From an uncultured Lachnospiraceae bacterium (GTDB taxonomy: Bacteria; Bacillota; Clostridia; Lachnospirales; Lachnospiraceae): a stretch of DNA of 23,115 bases. Each line of letters starts with the position of its first letter. Position 1 is the stretch's first letter. The notes under the pieces were generated by a model. The model did no database searches. It was not told where the DNA came from and worked only from the letters and a program-made list of their open reading frames with translations. The position numbers and the translations under genes were made by a program. The DNA lies in NCBI GenBank assembly GCA_910586755.1, contig CAJUJM010000034.1:1-23115 (forward strand), read 5' to 3'. This document shows, in pieces, positions 1-7,990 of this stretch.

Positions 1-198
1 GGGGCCCATATAATCATTCCAGGACCATACGAAGGTAAACAGAACCATGGTTACTATGGATGGCTTTGCCAGAGGCAGAATAATCCGGTAGTAAATCTGG
101 AAGTGTTTGCAGCCATCAATTTTTGCAGCTTCGCTGATGGATTCCGGGATTCCGATAAATGCCTGGCGGATCATAAATACAAAGCAGAGAAGTCTCAA
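1..198 (-). pseudogene. carbohydrate ABC transporter permease, internal fragment (MalG/LacG type)
   Basis: Reading the minus strand from about 198 to 1 gives an open frame containing MIRQAFIGIP, then SISEAAKIDGC, then YYRIILPLAKPSIVTM and FTFVWSWNDYMGP. This is the EAA loop (EAAxxDGxxxxxxxxxIxLP) that contacts the ATPase in the inner-membrane permeases of sugar ABC transporters, followed by the next membrane helix. The 5' half of the gene is absent: immediately upstream the DNA belongs to the solute-binding protein gene in a different frame. The gene continues beyond the left edge of the window. The family assignment is strong; whether this is a real deletion remnant or an assembly join cannot be told here. 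Confidence 0.75.
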
Positions 199-1381
199 TG
201 TAGTTGCTAATTTCCTCGTCAGATAAATCCACTCTTGCGGGAACACGGCCCATGCCTAAAGTATACTGATTTTCAGCCATGCAGGCGGCGGCAGCAAAGG
301 CTGCCTCTTTATTCTTGCTGGTGGAGGGAACCGCATAGCATCCGGGAACTGTCAGGGTAGAAGGATCCTCGCCTTCCGGATAAGGCATGGGAAGAAGGCC
401 TGTCTTCCACTCTCTGGGGTATTTGTCAAACTGGTTTAATACAGAGGTTACCCAGCCGCCGCACATAAACATACCATAGTTTCCGGTAGATACGAAGGAG
501 TTCCAGGGCATGTTGGCTGCCTTAAATTCCAGGATGGAAGGCTGAATCTTCTCATTATTTCCTAAGCCGTAGAAGAACTCTAAGCTCTCCTTAAACAGCG
601 GATCATCAAAGTTTCCGGTTCCGTCTGCCTTGTAAGGCTCCCAGCCTTTCTGCAGTGCATACATATAGGCGTAGCAGTCATAGTCTAACATAAAGGAACC
701 GTAAATGCCCTTGCTGGTGTCGGTTAACTGTTTTGCAGTCTCAATGTATTTCTCCCAGGTCCAGCCTTCTGCGGATGGATAGGGAACTCCTGCATCATCA
801 AAAATCTTCTTGTTATATAGGGTGATCCAGATGTCGGAGAAAGCGGGAAGACCGTATACGTCGCCGTCAAATTCGGGCACATAGTCGCCGAAGGTTCCAG
901 GAATATCATATCCTACTGTTGCTGCAATCTCGTTTAACGGGGTTAAAACGCCTGCATTGTAGAATGTCTTTAAACCGGGCTTGGTGTTATAGATTAAGTC
1001 TACTTCATCACCGGCCATAAGGCTTACCAGGGTCTTGTCAACCTCTCCGGCCTTGGCAGTGGGGATTACATAAAACTCAATATTGATACCGGTCTGTTCT
1101 TTTACCAGCTCAATAAGCTTTAAGTTCTCATCGCCGGTACTTGCGGTCTGGGTAGTTGCATACTTTAAAGTAACTCCCGCATATGGCTGATCGGAATTTG
1201 TTCCTTCAGCCGGGGCTGCTTCTCCTGCTGCTGCGCCTGCTTCTGCTCCGCCTGCTGCCGCAGTGGTAGCCGCTGTGGTGGCAGCTGCATCAGAAGAACC
1301 AGATGAGCATCCTGCCAGGGTTCCGATTGCCATTGCTGCACAAAGAGACATAGAAGCAATTTTCTTTAAACTTTTCTTCAT
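116..1381 (-). CDS. sugar ABC transporter substrate-binding lipoprotein, C-terminus lost and replaced by out-of-frame permease DNA
   Basis: This is a family 1-type extracellular solute-binding protein that delivers a sugar to a membrane permease pair. A signal peptide with lipobox LAGC is followed by a low-complexity Ala/Gly/Glu linker, typical of a lipoprotein anchored outside the membrane. ATG at 1381 is preferred over the in-frame ATG at 1387, because GGAGG lies 8 nt before the former and only 2 nt before the latter. The body reads as a normal binding protein (LPAFSDIWITLYNKKIF, MFMCGGWVTSVLNQF) up to about SDEEISNYIETSL. The last 22 or so residues are a different-frame reading of permease DNA ending at a TGA, so the natural C-terminus is missing. 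Family members usually run some tens of residues further. It lies 74 bp downstream of the YesM-like kinase, the usual arrangement for a sugar-responsive locus. Function is probably lost. Confidence 0.85.
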   Translation of the reverse strand: MKKSLKKIASMSLCAAMAIGTLAGCSSGSSDAAATTAATTAAAGGAEAGAAAGEAAPAEGTNSDQPYAGVTLKYATTQTASTGDENLKLIELVKEQTGINIEFYVIPTAKAGEVDKTLVSLMAGDEVDLIYNTKPGLKTFYNAGVLTPLNEIAATVGYDIPGTFGDYVPEFDGDVYGLPAFSDIWITLYNKKIFDDAGVPYPSAEGWTWEKYIETAKQLTDTSKGIYGSFMLDYDCYAYMYALQKGWEPYKADGTGNFDDPLFKESLEFFYGLGNNEKIQPSILEFKAANMPWNSFVSTGNYGMFMCGGWVTSVLNQFDKYPREWKTGLLPMPYPEGEDPSTLTVPGCYAVPSTSKNKEAAFAAAACMAENQYTLGMGRVPARVDLSDEEISNYIETSLLCIYDPPGIYRNPGIHQRSCKN

Positions 1382-1461
1382 TGTCATTTCCTCCCAAATT
1401 TTCTTTGATGAGTCTATTTTAACCTGGCAATCCGCATAATTCCATAGTTCGAATTTTGCTT

Positions 1462-3366
1462 TTATTGGTTATTTTTGTCCTCAAATGGTAATTTGGGAAT
1501 CCTGATTGTAACAATAGTGCCGGAATTAGAACGGCTCTGAATTTTTATGCTGTCCTGAAAACCAGTATAAATGGCAATCCGTTCCTTCACACTGTACATT
1601 CCGATACCTGCTCCCTGTCTGCGTCTCTTTCTTGCAAAGTTTTCAGCAAAATGTGCCGGCGGCGCGTTTTGTTCTCCTTTCCCATCACTTTGAATCCGCC
1701 CGTTCTCAATCTGTTTTCTCACTCTGTCCAGCTGCTGCCTTGTCAGGCCGCTTCCGTTATCCGCTACCCGGATTACCAAAATATCCTGCCGGATTTGAAT
1801 ATCCACCCGGATCTTTAACATCCTGTCGATTCCTTCTATGGCATACATAAAGCAGTTTTCCACAATGGGCTGCAGAGTCAGTTTAATGATAGAATATTGC
1901 CGGATCTGTTCCATATCTGCAGTGAGATCAAATTTTATCCGTTCCTTATACCGGTTTTTCTGAATTGCCACATAGGCCATCATGTGCTCTACTTCCTGGC
2001 GGAGGCTGACCAGGATCTCCCCATTTCCAATAGACAAACGGTACAGCCGCCCCAGAGAGGCCGCCACCCGGCCAATATCCGGATAACCCGCTTCGTTGGA
2101 TTTCCATACAATGTTTTCCAGGGTATTGTAAAGGAAATGGGGGTTGATTTGCCCCATAAGGACCTCCAGCTCCAGCTCTTTCTTTTTCTTTTCACCTGCA
2201 ATCTGTTCTTCAATAAAATGATTGATTTGAACCAGCATGGCGTTGTAATACACCATCATCTTTTGAATTTCCCCGTTGTATAATTCTGGTTTTACGTATG
2301 CTTCCAGATTCCCGTCATAAACCTCCTTCATGGAGGCGTCCAGTACCTCCACAGGCTTTAAAAAGCGCCTGGACAGCCAGCTAAGGAGAAATCCGCAGAT
2401 TACCACACAGGCCGCCAGGGCCGCCACAATCTTTTTAAATAACGTGTTTACCGGAGCAGTAGCCACGCTTACCGGAACCATGGAAACCAGTCTCCAGTTG
2501 TTTTCTTCCAGCTCCATTATCTCCACAATATGCTTCTGATCTTCAAAATGAATTTCCGGATGTCCGCTGTCCAAATTCCGGATCGAGTCTAATAATTCCT
2601 GCGGAACCTTGCCTGCCTCTACAAAAGACTCATTGGACGAAGAAATCAGGCCGTCATTTTCATCCAGAAGAATCATCTGTCCCTCCATCTCCGCTGCAGA
2701 TTCCCGGTAAAGCTCAAAAATTTTTTCTTCATCAACACAGAAAAATTGAGTGTACATCCATGAGCCGATAAAAGGATGAAGAATCCGCCGCACTCCCACT
2801 ACCACTTTTTTCTGTCTCACCGGGACTTCTGTCTGGGGGGAAAGGAAATTGTCCTGAAGAGGATGCCAGCGAAACATGGACAGGCTGCTGCGGTCCGTAG
2901 CGCCCAAAGACACCATCCTCTCCTCCACCTCATCCTTGTCCCAATACGGGTTTTCCAGATTAAATACCGCTTTGTCCTTCGTGTAAATGGCGCTGATACG
3001 CTCATTTTTATTAAAAGGATCTGTTTTGGTAAAGTAGCTTTGGAGGTTGTAGATATCTTTCTGCTTTTCCAGAGACCGGTTCCGGTAATCCGCCTCTATC
3101 ATTTCTTCAATCTCTTCATCATAGGCGAAATTATCAGACACGTTGACGATTCCTGCTACAAATTTGTCAATCTGTTGGCCGATAGCCAGGGAGCGCTGGC
3201 GTACATGAACCAGAGCCTGTTCCTTCATCTTATCTCCGGCCTCCAGAAATAAAAGGGCAGTAACCAGAGTCATAGGAAGCAGAACCCAAACAAAAAGATA
3301 AAACTCCAGTTGGCGGCGCAGGCTTTCTTCTGTATAATTGCGTATTTTCAATAAAAGTTTCTTCAT
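1462..3366 (-). CDS. YesM-like membrane sensor histidine kinase
   Basis: This is a LytS/YesM-family two-component sensor kinase, which senses an extracellular cue (often a sugar or its binding protein) and phosphorylates the adjacent YesN-type regulator. There are two membrane segments, about residues 24-41 and 313-330, which bracket a roughly 270-residue outer sensor domain. A HAMP-like linker and charged coiled coil follow, then the His_kinase box INPHFLYNTLENIVW (phospho-acceptor His about residue 410) and an ATPase domain with VADNGSGL and GIGMYSVKERI. The longest frame begins at a GTG at 3378 overlapping the regulator stop. ATG at 3366 (MKKLLLK) gives a more natural N-terminus of 634 aa, though its ribosome site is weak (GGGTGAG). 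The gene is intact even though its partner regulator is frameshifted. Its specific ligand is unknown. Confidence 0.92.
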   Translation of the reverse strand: MKKLLLKIRNYTEESLRRQLEFYLFVWVLLPMTLVTALLFLEAGDKMKEQALVHVRQRSLAIGQQIDKFVAGIVNVSDNFAYDEEIEEMIEADYRNRSLEKQKDIYNLQSYFTKTDPFNKNERISAIYTKDKAVFNLENPYWDKDEVEERMVSLGATDRSSLSMFRWHPLQDNFLSPQTEVPVRQKKVVVGVRRILHPFIGSWMYTQFFCVDEEKIFELYRESAAEMEGQMILLDENDGLISSSNESFVEAGKVPQELLDSIRNLDSGHPEIHFEDQKHIVEIMELEENNWRLVSMVPVSVATAPVNTLFKKIVAALAACVVICGFLLSWLSRRFLKPVEVLDASMKEVYDGNLEAYVKPELYNGEIQKMMVYYNAMLVQINHFIEEQIAGEKKKKELELEVLMGQINPHFLYNTLENIVWKSNEAGYPDIGRVAASLGRLYRLSIGNGEILVSLRQEVEHMMAYVAIQKNRYKERIKFDLTADMEQIRQYSIIKLTLQPIVENCFMYAIEGIDRMLKIRVDIQIRQDILVIRVADNGSGLTRQQLDRVRKQIENGRIQSDGKGEQNAPPAHFAENFARKRRRQGAGIGMYSVKERIAIYTGFQDSIKIQSRSNSGTIVTIRIPKLPFEDKNNQ

Positions 3367-3374
3367 AGCCTGTC

Positions 3375-3917
3375 TCACCCAAATAAGCTGCGATATTCAT
3401 TGGGACTCATACCGCAGTGCTTTTTAAATACTTTTATGAAATTAGAGGCATCGGCATAGCCGATTAGTTCCGCTATCTCATAGATTTTTAATGTCATATC
3501 TGTCAGGAGCTCCTTGCCCTTTTCCATTCGCTTCTGGGTAATGTAATCGCTGAAATTAAATCCGGTTTCTTTCTTAAATACTTTGGATATGTAAGCCGGA
3601 TTTTTTCGGAAGTGATCTGCCACCTCTTCCAGAGAAAGGGAGTTGGAACAGTAACTGTTGTTTAAATATTCCCGGACTGCATTTACCAGCATATTGCTCT
3701 TTTTTTGATTGACGGAAAGATCCGGCGCCTTGGAGGTAACCGTCTTTATTGTCTGTGCATAAAGAGACGGAAGCTGGTTTTCATTCCGGCACACCGGGCT
3801 GATTCCAGCAAGCAGGGCCAGATTATAGATATCGCCGATTTCCCCCTGCATTTCCTGAATACTGGCCTGAATATCTTTTTGCTCTTCCAGCTGGTCCAGA
3901 GTAATGATCCCTACCAC
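3375..3917 (-). CDS. AraC-type DNA-binding fragment of the broken YesN-like regulator
   Basis: This open frame carries the C-terminal two helix-turn-helix motifs of an AraC/XylS domain: LSLEEVADHFRKNPAYISKVF, then KIYEIAELIGYADASNFIKVF and the SPNEYR ending. The apparent GTG start at 3917 has no convincing ribosome site. The same frame is open upstream and reads LQFQADSLEKQFFLNRDHK, so the fragment is the tail of the longer regulator rather than a gene of its own. Its stop overlaps the possible GTG start of the kinase. Confidence 0.6.
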   Translation of the reverse strand: MVGIITLDQLEEQKDIQASIQEMQGEIGDIYNLALLAGISPVCRNENQLPSLYAQTIKTVTSKAPDLSVNQKKSNMLVNAVREYLNNSYCSNSLSLEEVADHFRKNPAYISKVFKKETGFNFSDYITQKRMEKGKELLTDMTLKIYEIAELIGYADASNFIKVFKKHCGMSPNEYRSLFG

Positions 3918-4298
3918 CTTATGATCCCGGTTTAAGAAAAACTGTTTCTCCAGGGAATCTGCCTGGAATTGCAGTATTGAATGATTCTCTGCTTCAACTG
4001 GTAATGATCCTCCTTGGAATCCCCCTCTCCCGGATCCGTATCCATAATCACCATAACACAGCAGTCAAAGGCCATTCCCATGGCTTCCATCTCCTGTTTC
4101 CACTGATACTCCAGGCTTCCGCCAGTGTAGCCATCCAGGAGATTGCTCAAAACCCGGCCATAGGACAGCTCCTTACTCTGCTCCACAAAAGCCTTCAGGT
4201 TCTCCATCTCCTTTTTCTGTTGCCGCTCCGCGTCCAGTTTTGTCTTTAAGCTTTTAAACAGCTCACAAAATTCGTCAATGTCCGTAGGCTTTAGCAAA

Positions 4299-4604
4299 TT
4301 ATTCGGTAACCCGGTTTTTAATGGCCATATTCAGATACTCTACGTCATTGTAGCCGCTTAAAATAATAATTTTAATCTCCGGCTTATTGGCATAGAGGTA
4401 CTGCATCAGCTCAATTCCGTCCATTTTGGGCATTCGGATATCTGAGAGTACCACGTCCGGCTGGGTTTTCTCCAACAGCCCCACCGCCTCCTCACCGTCA
4501 CCTGCCTGTCCTGCCACTTCAAATCCCAGTTCTGCCCACGGGATCCCTCTGGCGATGCCGCGGCGGATATCCTCTTCATCGTCTACAATCAGCAACCGGT
4601 ACAT
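4299..4604 (-). CDS. receiver-domain fragment of the broken YesN-like regulator
   Basis: This is the part that would still be translated from the regulator's own start: 101 aa, from MYRLLIVDDEED to NRVTE. It holds the acidic pocket (Asp8, Asp9), Asp55 and the Ser of LSGYND, but lacks the last strand and helix with the conserved KP, which lie in the next frame. It has no DNA-binding part, so it could at most act as a phosphate sink for the intact kinase. Confidence 0.6.
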   Translation of the reverse strand: MYRLLIVDDEEDIRRGIARGIPWAELGFEVAGQAGDGEEAVGLLEKTQPDVVLSDIRMPKMDGIELMQYLYANKPEIKIIILSGYNDVEYLNMAIKNRVTE

Positions 4605-4695
4605 AACGTCTCCTCCTTTGTCTTTTGTTATTATACGGAAAACGGCAGGAAAAGGCAAGAAATACCACTGGTTTTCCTGCCTTGCCCTGCCGGTC

Positions 4696-4724
4696 TGTAT
4701 AATAGTTTTGTATCTGAAAATCAA
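4696..4724 (-). promoter_or_regulatory. candidate sigma-A-type promoter of the regulator-kinase genes
   Basis: On the minus strand TTGATT (4724-4719) and TATACA (4701-4696) are separated by 17 bp. Each box matches consensus at 4 of 6 positions. The site lies just after the stop of the 45-aa membrane protein and about 90 bp before the regulator start, where a promoter is expected. Confidence 0.4.
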
Positions 4725-4728
4725 AGAT

Positions 4729-4866
4729 TTAACAGCAAAATAGATTATATCCAATCACCAGACATCCGATGATAAATGCCAGAGTCCCGAAGGTTTCTGG
4801 TATAAACAAAAGTACCGTCATCCCGGCGCCGAAGCAAAACAACATCAATCCGCACACCCGTTTCAT
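4729..4866 (-). CDS. 45-aa small membrane protein, unknown function
   Basis: A short gene of 46 codons. ATG at 4866 follows ACGGAGG with 5 nt spacing. The product begins MKRVCGLMLFCFGAGMTVLL and ends IGYNLFCC. It has two hydrophobic stretches (about residues 6-22 and 28-42) separated by the turn IPETFGT, so a two-pass hairpin in the membrane is likely. Cysteines lie near both ends (C5, C11, C44, C45). I recognise the general look of a small protein seen in Lachnospiraceae but know no function. It lies 117 bp after ytfJ, on the same strand. Confidence 0.65.
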   Translation of the reverse strand: MKRVCGLMLFCFGAGMTVLLFIPETFGTLAFIIGCLVIGYNLFCC

Positions 4867-4983
4867 AGAATCCTCCGTGTTTCTTCTATAGGGTTATTCT
4901 ATGCAGGTTCGTACCAAATTATGCCGTCTATCCATAGTCTTTGTCCGGGTTTTGACTTTCTTTCGCCAGCCCTTTGGGACTTG

Positions 4984-5391
4984 TCAGCCTTTTGAAAGTT
5001 CTTCCGCCATAGCGCCGGCCGCCTCCACCGCCTCGGGGGAAATCTCGTCGTCAAAGGTCTTTCCCCCCATAAACCTGTTAACAACATCCGGCACCATATC
5101 CAGGACCTTACTCATAGCGTCCTGATTTTTTACATTAACCAGCTTGGTGGAGCCGTTTTGAATAATCAAAATAGCGCTGGGGCTTATTTTGGCATTCATG
5201 CCGCCGCCGCCCCCCTGCCTGGCTTCCTTATTGAAAGATCCGGCTCCCATGCCGCAGGTTACGTCCACCAGAGGGAGGATAATGGTATCTCCGATTTTCA
5301 CCGCATCTCCCACCACGGTCTTTGTGGAAACTAACTGGTCCATTCCTTTAAATAATGATTCAATTGCCTCTGAAAAATGTTTTTCAGCCAT
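4984..5391 (-). CDS. ytfJ: GerW/YtfJ family spore protein
   Basis: The product is 135 aa. Homologues in Bacillus (YtfJ, GerW) are made in the forespore and are needed for normal germination; the biochemical activity is not known. The sequence shows the family pattern: an N-terminal MAEKHFSEAIESLFKGMDQLV, the core VVGDAVKIGDTIILPLVDVTCGMGAG, a Gly-rich loop (QGGGGGMNAKISPSAI) and the hydrophobic strand ILIIQNGSTKLVNV. The start at 5391 has GAGGAGGG directly upstream. It follows the DUF2953 gene by 16 bp, the same pairing as ytfI-ytfJ in Bacillus subtilis, which supports both calls and a sporulating host. Confidence 0.93.
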   Translation of the reverse strand: MAEKHFSEAIESLFKGMDQLVSTKTVVGDAVKIGDTIILPLVDVTCGMGAGSFNKEARQGGGGGMNAKISPSAILIIQNGSTKLVNVKNQDAMSKVLDMVPDVVNRFMGGKTFDDEISPEAVEAAGAMAEELSKG

Positions 5392-5407
5392 AGTACCCTC
5401 CTCTGTC

Positions 5408-6352
5408 TCAACGCCCTAAATAAGCGCGGACAATTTTACGAATATTTTTATCAAGCAGCAGCCTTACCGCATAGCCCAAAACAAACCCTATACGGATACG
5501 GCCCCTGCAATTGCCTTCTATCTCCAAAACTTTTCTGTCAAACTCCGGATACAGCTCAATATGTTCTGCATAAAGAGCGTAAAAAGGGCTTAAATAGGTC
5601 AGCACCTGACCAGTCAGGTAAGGATCCTCCCCCAATCCAAAGGTAATCCTGGCCTCTCCCTTTCTGGGAAGGATGTGGCGAAGCAGCTTTTTCAACTGAA
5701 TGAAAATCAGCTTTAAAGACGCCTGATTTTCCTTATTTTGAATCCAGGCTGTCATCTTTTCTTTTTTCTCCCAGGCGGCTTTCAGGCGGCTTTCCATATT
5801 TCGGATGGAATCCGGAATATGTTCCAATGTCTTTCGAATCCGGGAAAATATGCCTTTTATGCGGGATCCTATGGAGGAATCTGTCTTACTCTTTTCAGGC
5901 TCCCCCAGCTCCTGAGCGCCTAAAACCGTTTCCTCGCCGTCTTCCTCTTCCCAGCCCGGCTCATTTAAGCCATTATCCTCTAAGCCTTCCTCTTCCCGGT
6001 CCTCTTCAAATTCGTCCCCGCCGTCTGAAAAATCATCCTCCGCTTCCTGATAATCCGGGGACACGCCGGACCGAACCTTCTTTTTTTTCTTTCTCTTAGG
6101 GGAGCGGACAGGAATTCCAAAAAGCCGGACAGTGGTTTTGGTTTTTTCCTCAAAAGCCACCTGTACTGACAGGATGTGAAACAGCCAAAAGCATTTTACC
6201 CATCCTTTTAATTTTCCCTCCAAAAAGGTTCCTTCCGCCCGATAGCCTACGGCAGCAAACAATACTGCCAAAAGAAGCAGAATCACCAGAGCCAGCAAAA
6301 TCACCAGAGTCCAGCCGATGATTTTTAAAATCCCAACCATTGCCCACATCAT
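5408..6352 (-). CDS. DUF2953 domain membrane protein (YtfI-like)
   Basis: The product is 314 aa with one strong N-terminal membrane helix (about residues 10-37), a basic stretch (KRKKKKK), then a long acidic, low-complexity linker (about residues 95-155, rich in E and D). The C-terminal half is the DUF2953 part, including LKLIFIQLKKLLRHILPRKGEARITFGLGEDPYLTGQVL. Homologues sit beside ytfJ in spore formers; their function is unknown. The start ATG at 6352 overlaps the preceding stop (ATGA), and a second ATG follows at once, so the exact first residue is uncertain. The acidic linker is the most variable-looking part and probably unstructured. Confidence 0.88.
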   Translation of the reverse strand: MMWAMVGILKIIGWTLVILLALVILLLLAVLFAAVGYRAEGTFLEGKLKGWVKCFWLFHILSVQVAFEEKTKTTVRLFGIPVRSPKRKKKKKVRSGVSPDYQEAEDDFSDGGDEFEEDREEEGLEDNGLNEPGWEEEDGEETVLGAQELGEPEKSKTDSSIGSRIKGIFSRIRKTLEHIPDSIRNMESRLKAAWEKKEKMTAWIQNKENQASLKLIFIQLKKLLRHILPRKGEARITFGLGEDPYLTGQVLTYLSPFYALYAEHIELYPEFDRKVLEIEGNCRGRIRIGFVLGYAVRLLLDKNIRKIVRAYLGR

Positions 6353-6666
6353 TCTGCCTGATCCTCCAATAATTCCTTTAAATCAAAGCCTCCGGTTTTT
6401 TGATACAAGTCCTCTACAATCCTTGCCGCCACCTGGGCGGCCTCATTGTACCCATAAGCGATCCCCATAATCAGAAAGTCTTTGTCCCGATAATAGGGAA
6501 GCAGAAGCTCCGGGGCCGGATAGATGTCAAGAATATTATTGCCTCCTGACGCCGGAGTAATCACATAGGCCCCCGGGCAAAGCTTTCTCTTCCGGATTCC
6601 CTGAATCAGGCGGAAACGCTTTTTTGAGGCCGTCTCTCCCATATATAACGGCTTATACCATCTCAT
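6349..6666 (-). CDS. 105-aa conserved-looking protein, unknown function
   Basis: I do not recognise this protein. It is soluble, basic at the N-terminus (KKRFRLIQGIRKRKL), with a central CPGAYVITPASGGNNILDIYPA and a C-terminal helix (NEAAQVAARIVEDLYQKTGG). There is no signal or membrane segment. It overlaps the 442-aa gene upstream by 14 bp and the DUF2953 gene downstream by 4 bp, so it is almost certainly co-translated with both. That coupling to ytfI-ytfJ hints at an envelope or sporulation role, but this is inference from position only. Confidence 0.75.
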   Translation of the reverse strand: MRWYKPLYMGETASKKRFRLIQGIRKRKLCPGAYVITPASGGNNILDIYPAPELLLPYYRDKDFLIMGIAYGYNEAAQVAARIVEDLYQKTGGFDLKELLEDQAE

Positions 6667-7981
6667 CCAAATCCACCATAATCTCCCGGATCAGATCCAT
6701 GGAGACTGCCTTTTCATCCGGATCCGTACAGCTTCCCAGGCTGTTTTCAATGTAATTCTCCACCTCAGGAAGAGAATTAAAGCAGACAGGAAGATTGGAT
6801 AATATTCTGGCCATAGTCGCCCGGACTACTATTTTGGGCATCCCTGTCCACAGACTGGTAAGATCCTGGAAAAATTTCTGCTCTTCTCTCTCCAGTTCTG
6901 CTTCTGTAAGCTCCGTCTTGTCCTCGTCTTTTTCGTCCAGCTCCACAAAGGAACTTCCGGACAGCAATAAGCCCACCATCCTGAGACGATGATAAGTTTC
7001 CTCAGCCGGACCCTGGGAGAATTCTTTAAATGCCGCCGGATCGCACCGGAGCCATCTCTCATAATAGCGCTCCTGCCTGCCTTCCAGCTGGACAAGCATC
7101 TCCTCCACCTGGTCTTCCGGGATGGAGTAATCCTCTTCCTCCAGCTTTTTCCAGACAGTAGAGAGAATCTCTTTCAGGTTCTGCCTTTCCTTCGCCTCCA
7201 TTACCCCGTCTTTCCCCGCCAAATGAAGGACATAGAGATCATTGATCAAATCCATGTGAAGCATCATTTCACCGGAAGCCTCTAAAAGCTCCTGGCTTGC
7301 CAGGGCAAGGCCATCTGAGAGCCGCTTAAACTCTTCTTTTTCAAGGGACTTATAATCCGCCTCTTTCAGCATGGAAAGGATCCCAAAAAGCTCTTCATGG
7401 CCTTCTTCCATGTTTTCAGGAAGCTGAATCATAGATTCCGTGCGGAGCACATACATCATAGCATCCAGGCTGCTCTTTGGTGAGCCCTGATAAATAGAAA
7501 GGCCGGACTGAACCATGGAGAAGAACTTGGTCTTTGTAAAGCGGATGGGAAGCTGCTCCATAATCATCTGGATCCGTTCATTTACCATAGCGGAATCCTT
7601 ACAACCTGCAAGAAATCCCATAATTTCCCCGGTAAGTACCCTGTCTTCAGGCAGAGCCTTTTTCTCCCTGTCCGGCGCATAGCGCTGCTCTACCCGATTT
7701 AATACGTGCTCATAAACCTGGAAACAATCGGTATAGGAGGTGATGATATCCGTCTCATTAATAGCCTTCTGTCGGAGATCTTTAAGCCCGGGCAGATCTC
7801 CTTCCCCAAAAAGCAGGGAACCTAATATCCTCTGAAAAGCAGGGTAAAAGGTCTTTTCCCATTGGCTGGGTTCCTTTTCGTCTGCTTTGCTTTCAAAATA
7901 CATATAGTAATTCAGGGCCATTCTGGTATAGGAATACCCAAGGGCCGCTGCCAGATGTTTTTTCATCATCTGCTGATCCAT
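6653..7981 (-). CDS. 442-aa alpha-helical protein, unknown function
   Basis: I do not recognise a family. The sequence is strongly acidic and apparently all-helical, with many E/L/M-rich segments (for example ELTEAELEREEQKFFQDL). It has no signal peptide, no membrane helix and no nucleotide-binding motif. The start at 7981 has TTAGGAGG with a 5-nt spacer, and the gene begins 9 bp after the cinA stop. Together with the overlapping 105-aa gene it sits between the housekeeping genes rimO-pgsA-cinA and the spore pair ytfI-ytfJ, forming one transcription unit by spacing. Confidence 0.8.
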   Translation of the reverse strand: MDQQMMKKHLAAALGYSYTRMALNYYMYFESKADEKEPSQWEKTFYPAFQRILGSLLFGEGDLPGLKDLRQKAINETDIITSYTDCFQVYEHVLNRVEQRYAPDREKKALPEDRVLTGEIMGFLAGCKDSAMVNERIQMIMEQLPIRFTKTKFFSMVQSGLSIYQGSPKSSLDAMMYVLRTESMIQLPENMEEGHEELFGILSMLKEADYKSLEKEEFKRLSDGLALASQELLEASGEMMLHMDLINDLYVLHLAGKDGVMEAKERQNLKEILSTVWKKLEEEDYSIPEDQVEEMLVQLEGRQERYYERWLRCDPAAFKEFSQGPAEETYHRLRMVGLLLSGSSFVELDEKDEDKTELTEAELEREEQKFFQDLTSLWTGMPKIVVRATMARILSNLPVCFNSLPEVENYIENSLGSCTDPDEKAVSMDLIREIMVDLDEMV

Positions 7982-7990
7982 AACGTCCTC

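Larger units (their letters stand above)
3375..4604 (-). pseudogene. YesN-like response regulator (REC plus AraC-type HTH), broken by two frameshifts
   Basis: The complete gene would be a cytoplasmic phospho-activated transcription factor of about 410 aa. It starts at ATG 4604, 7 nt after a perfect AAAGGAGG. The receiver domain (VDDEEDIRRG, phospho-acceptor Asp55 in VLSDIRMPKMDG) ends early at a TAA at 4299-4301. The middle part (LLKPTDIDEFCELF...) continues in another frame from about 4300 to about 3950. The C-terminal part with the AraC helix-turn-helix returns to the first frame. Removing one T from plus-strand bases 4299-4300 turns VTE-stop into VTEYLLKPTDIDEF, exactly the usual end of a receiver domain. 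The second shift, somewhere in about 3935-3990, is in the opposite sense. Either the gene is decaying or two base-calling errors are present. Confidence 0.85.

Noticed and set aside
1897..2283. Plus-strand ORFs opposite the kinase and other long minus-strand genes
   Set aside because: They lie inside well-supported genes, lack ribosome sites and have compositions expected of antisense shadows.
4899..5087. 62-aa minus-strand ORF overlapping the end of ytfJ
   Set aside because: It is Arg/Trp-rich out-of-frame sequence overlapping ytfJ by about 100 bp, with no ribosome site; the real small gene is at 4729-4866.
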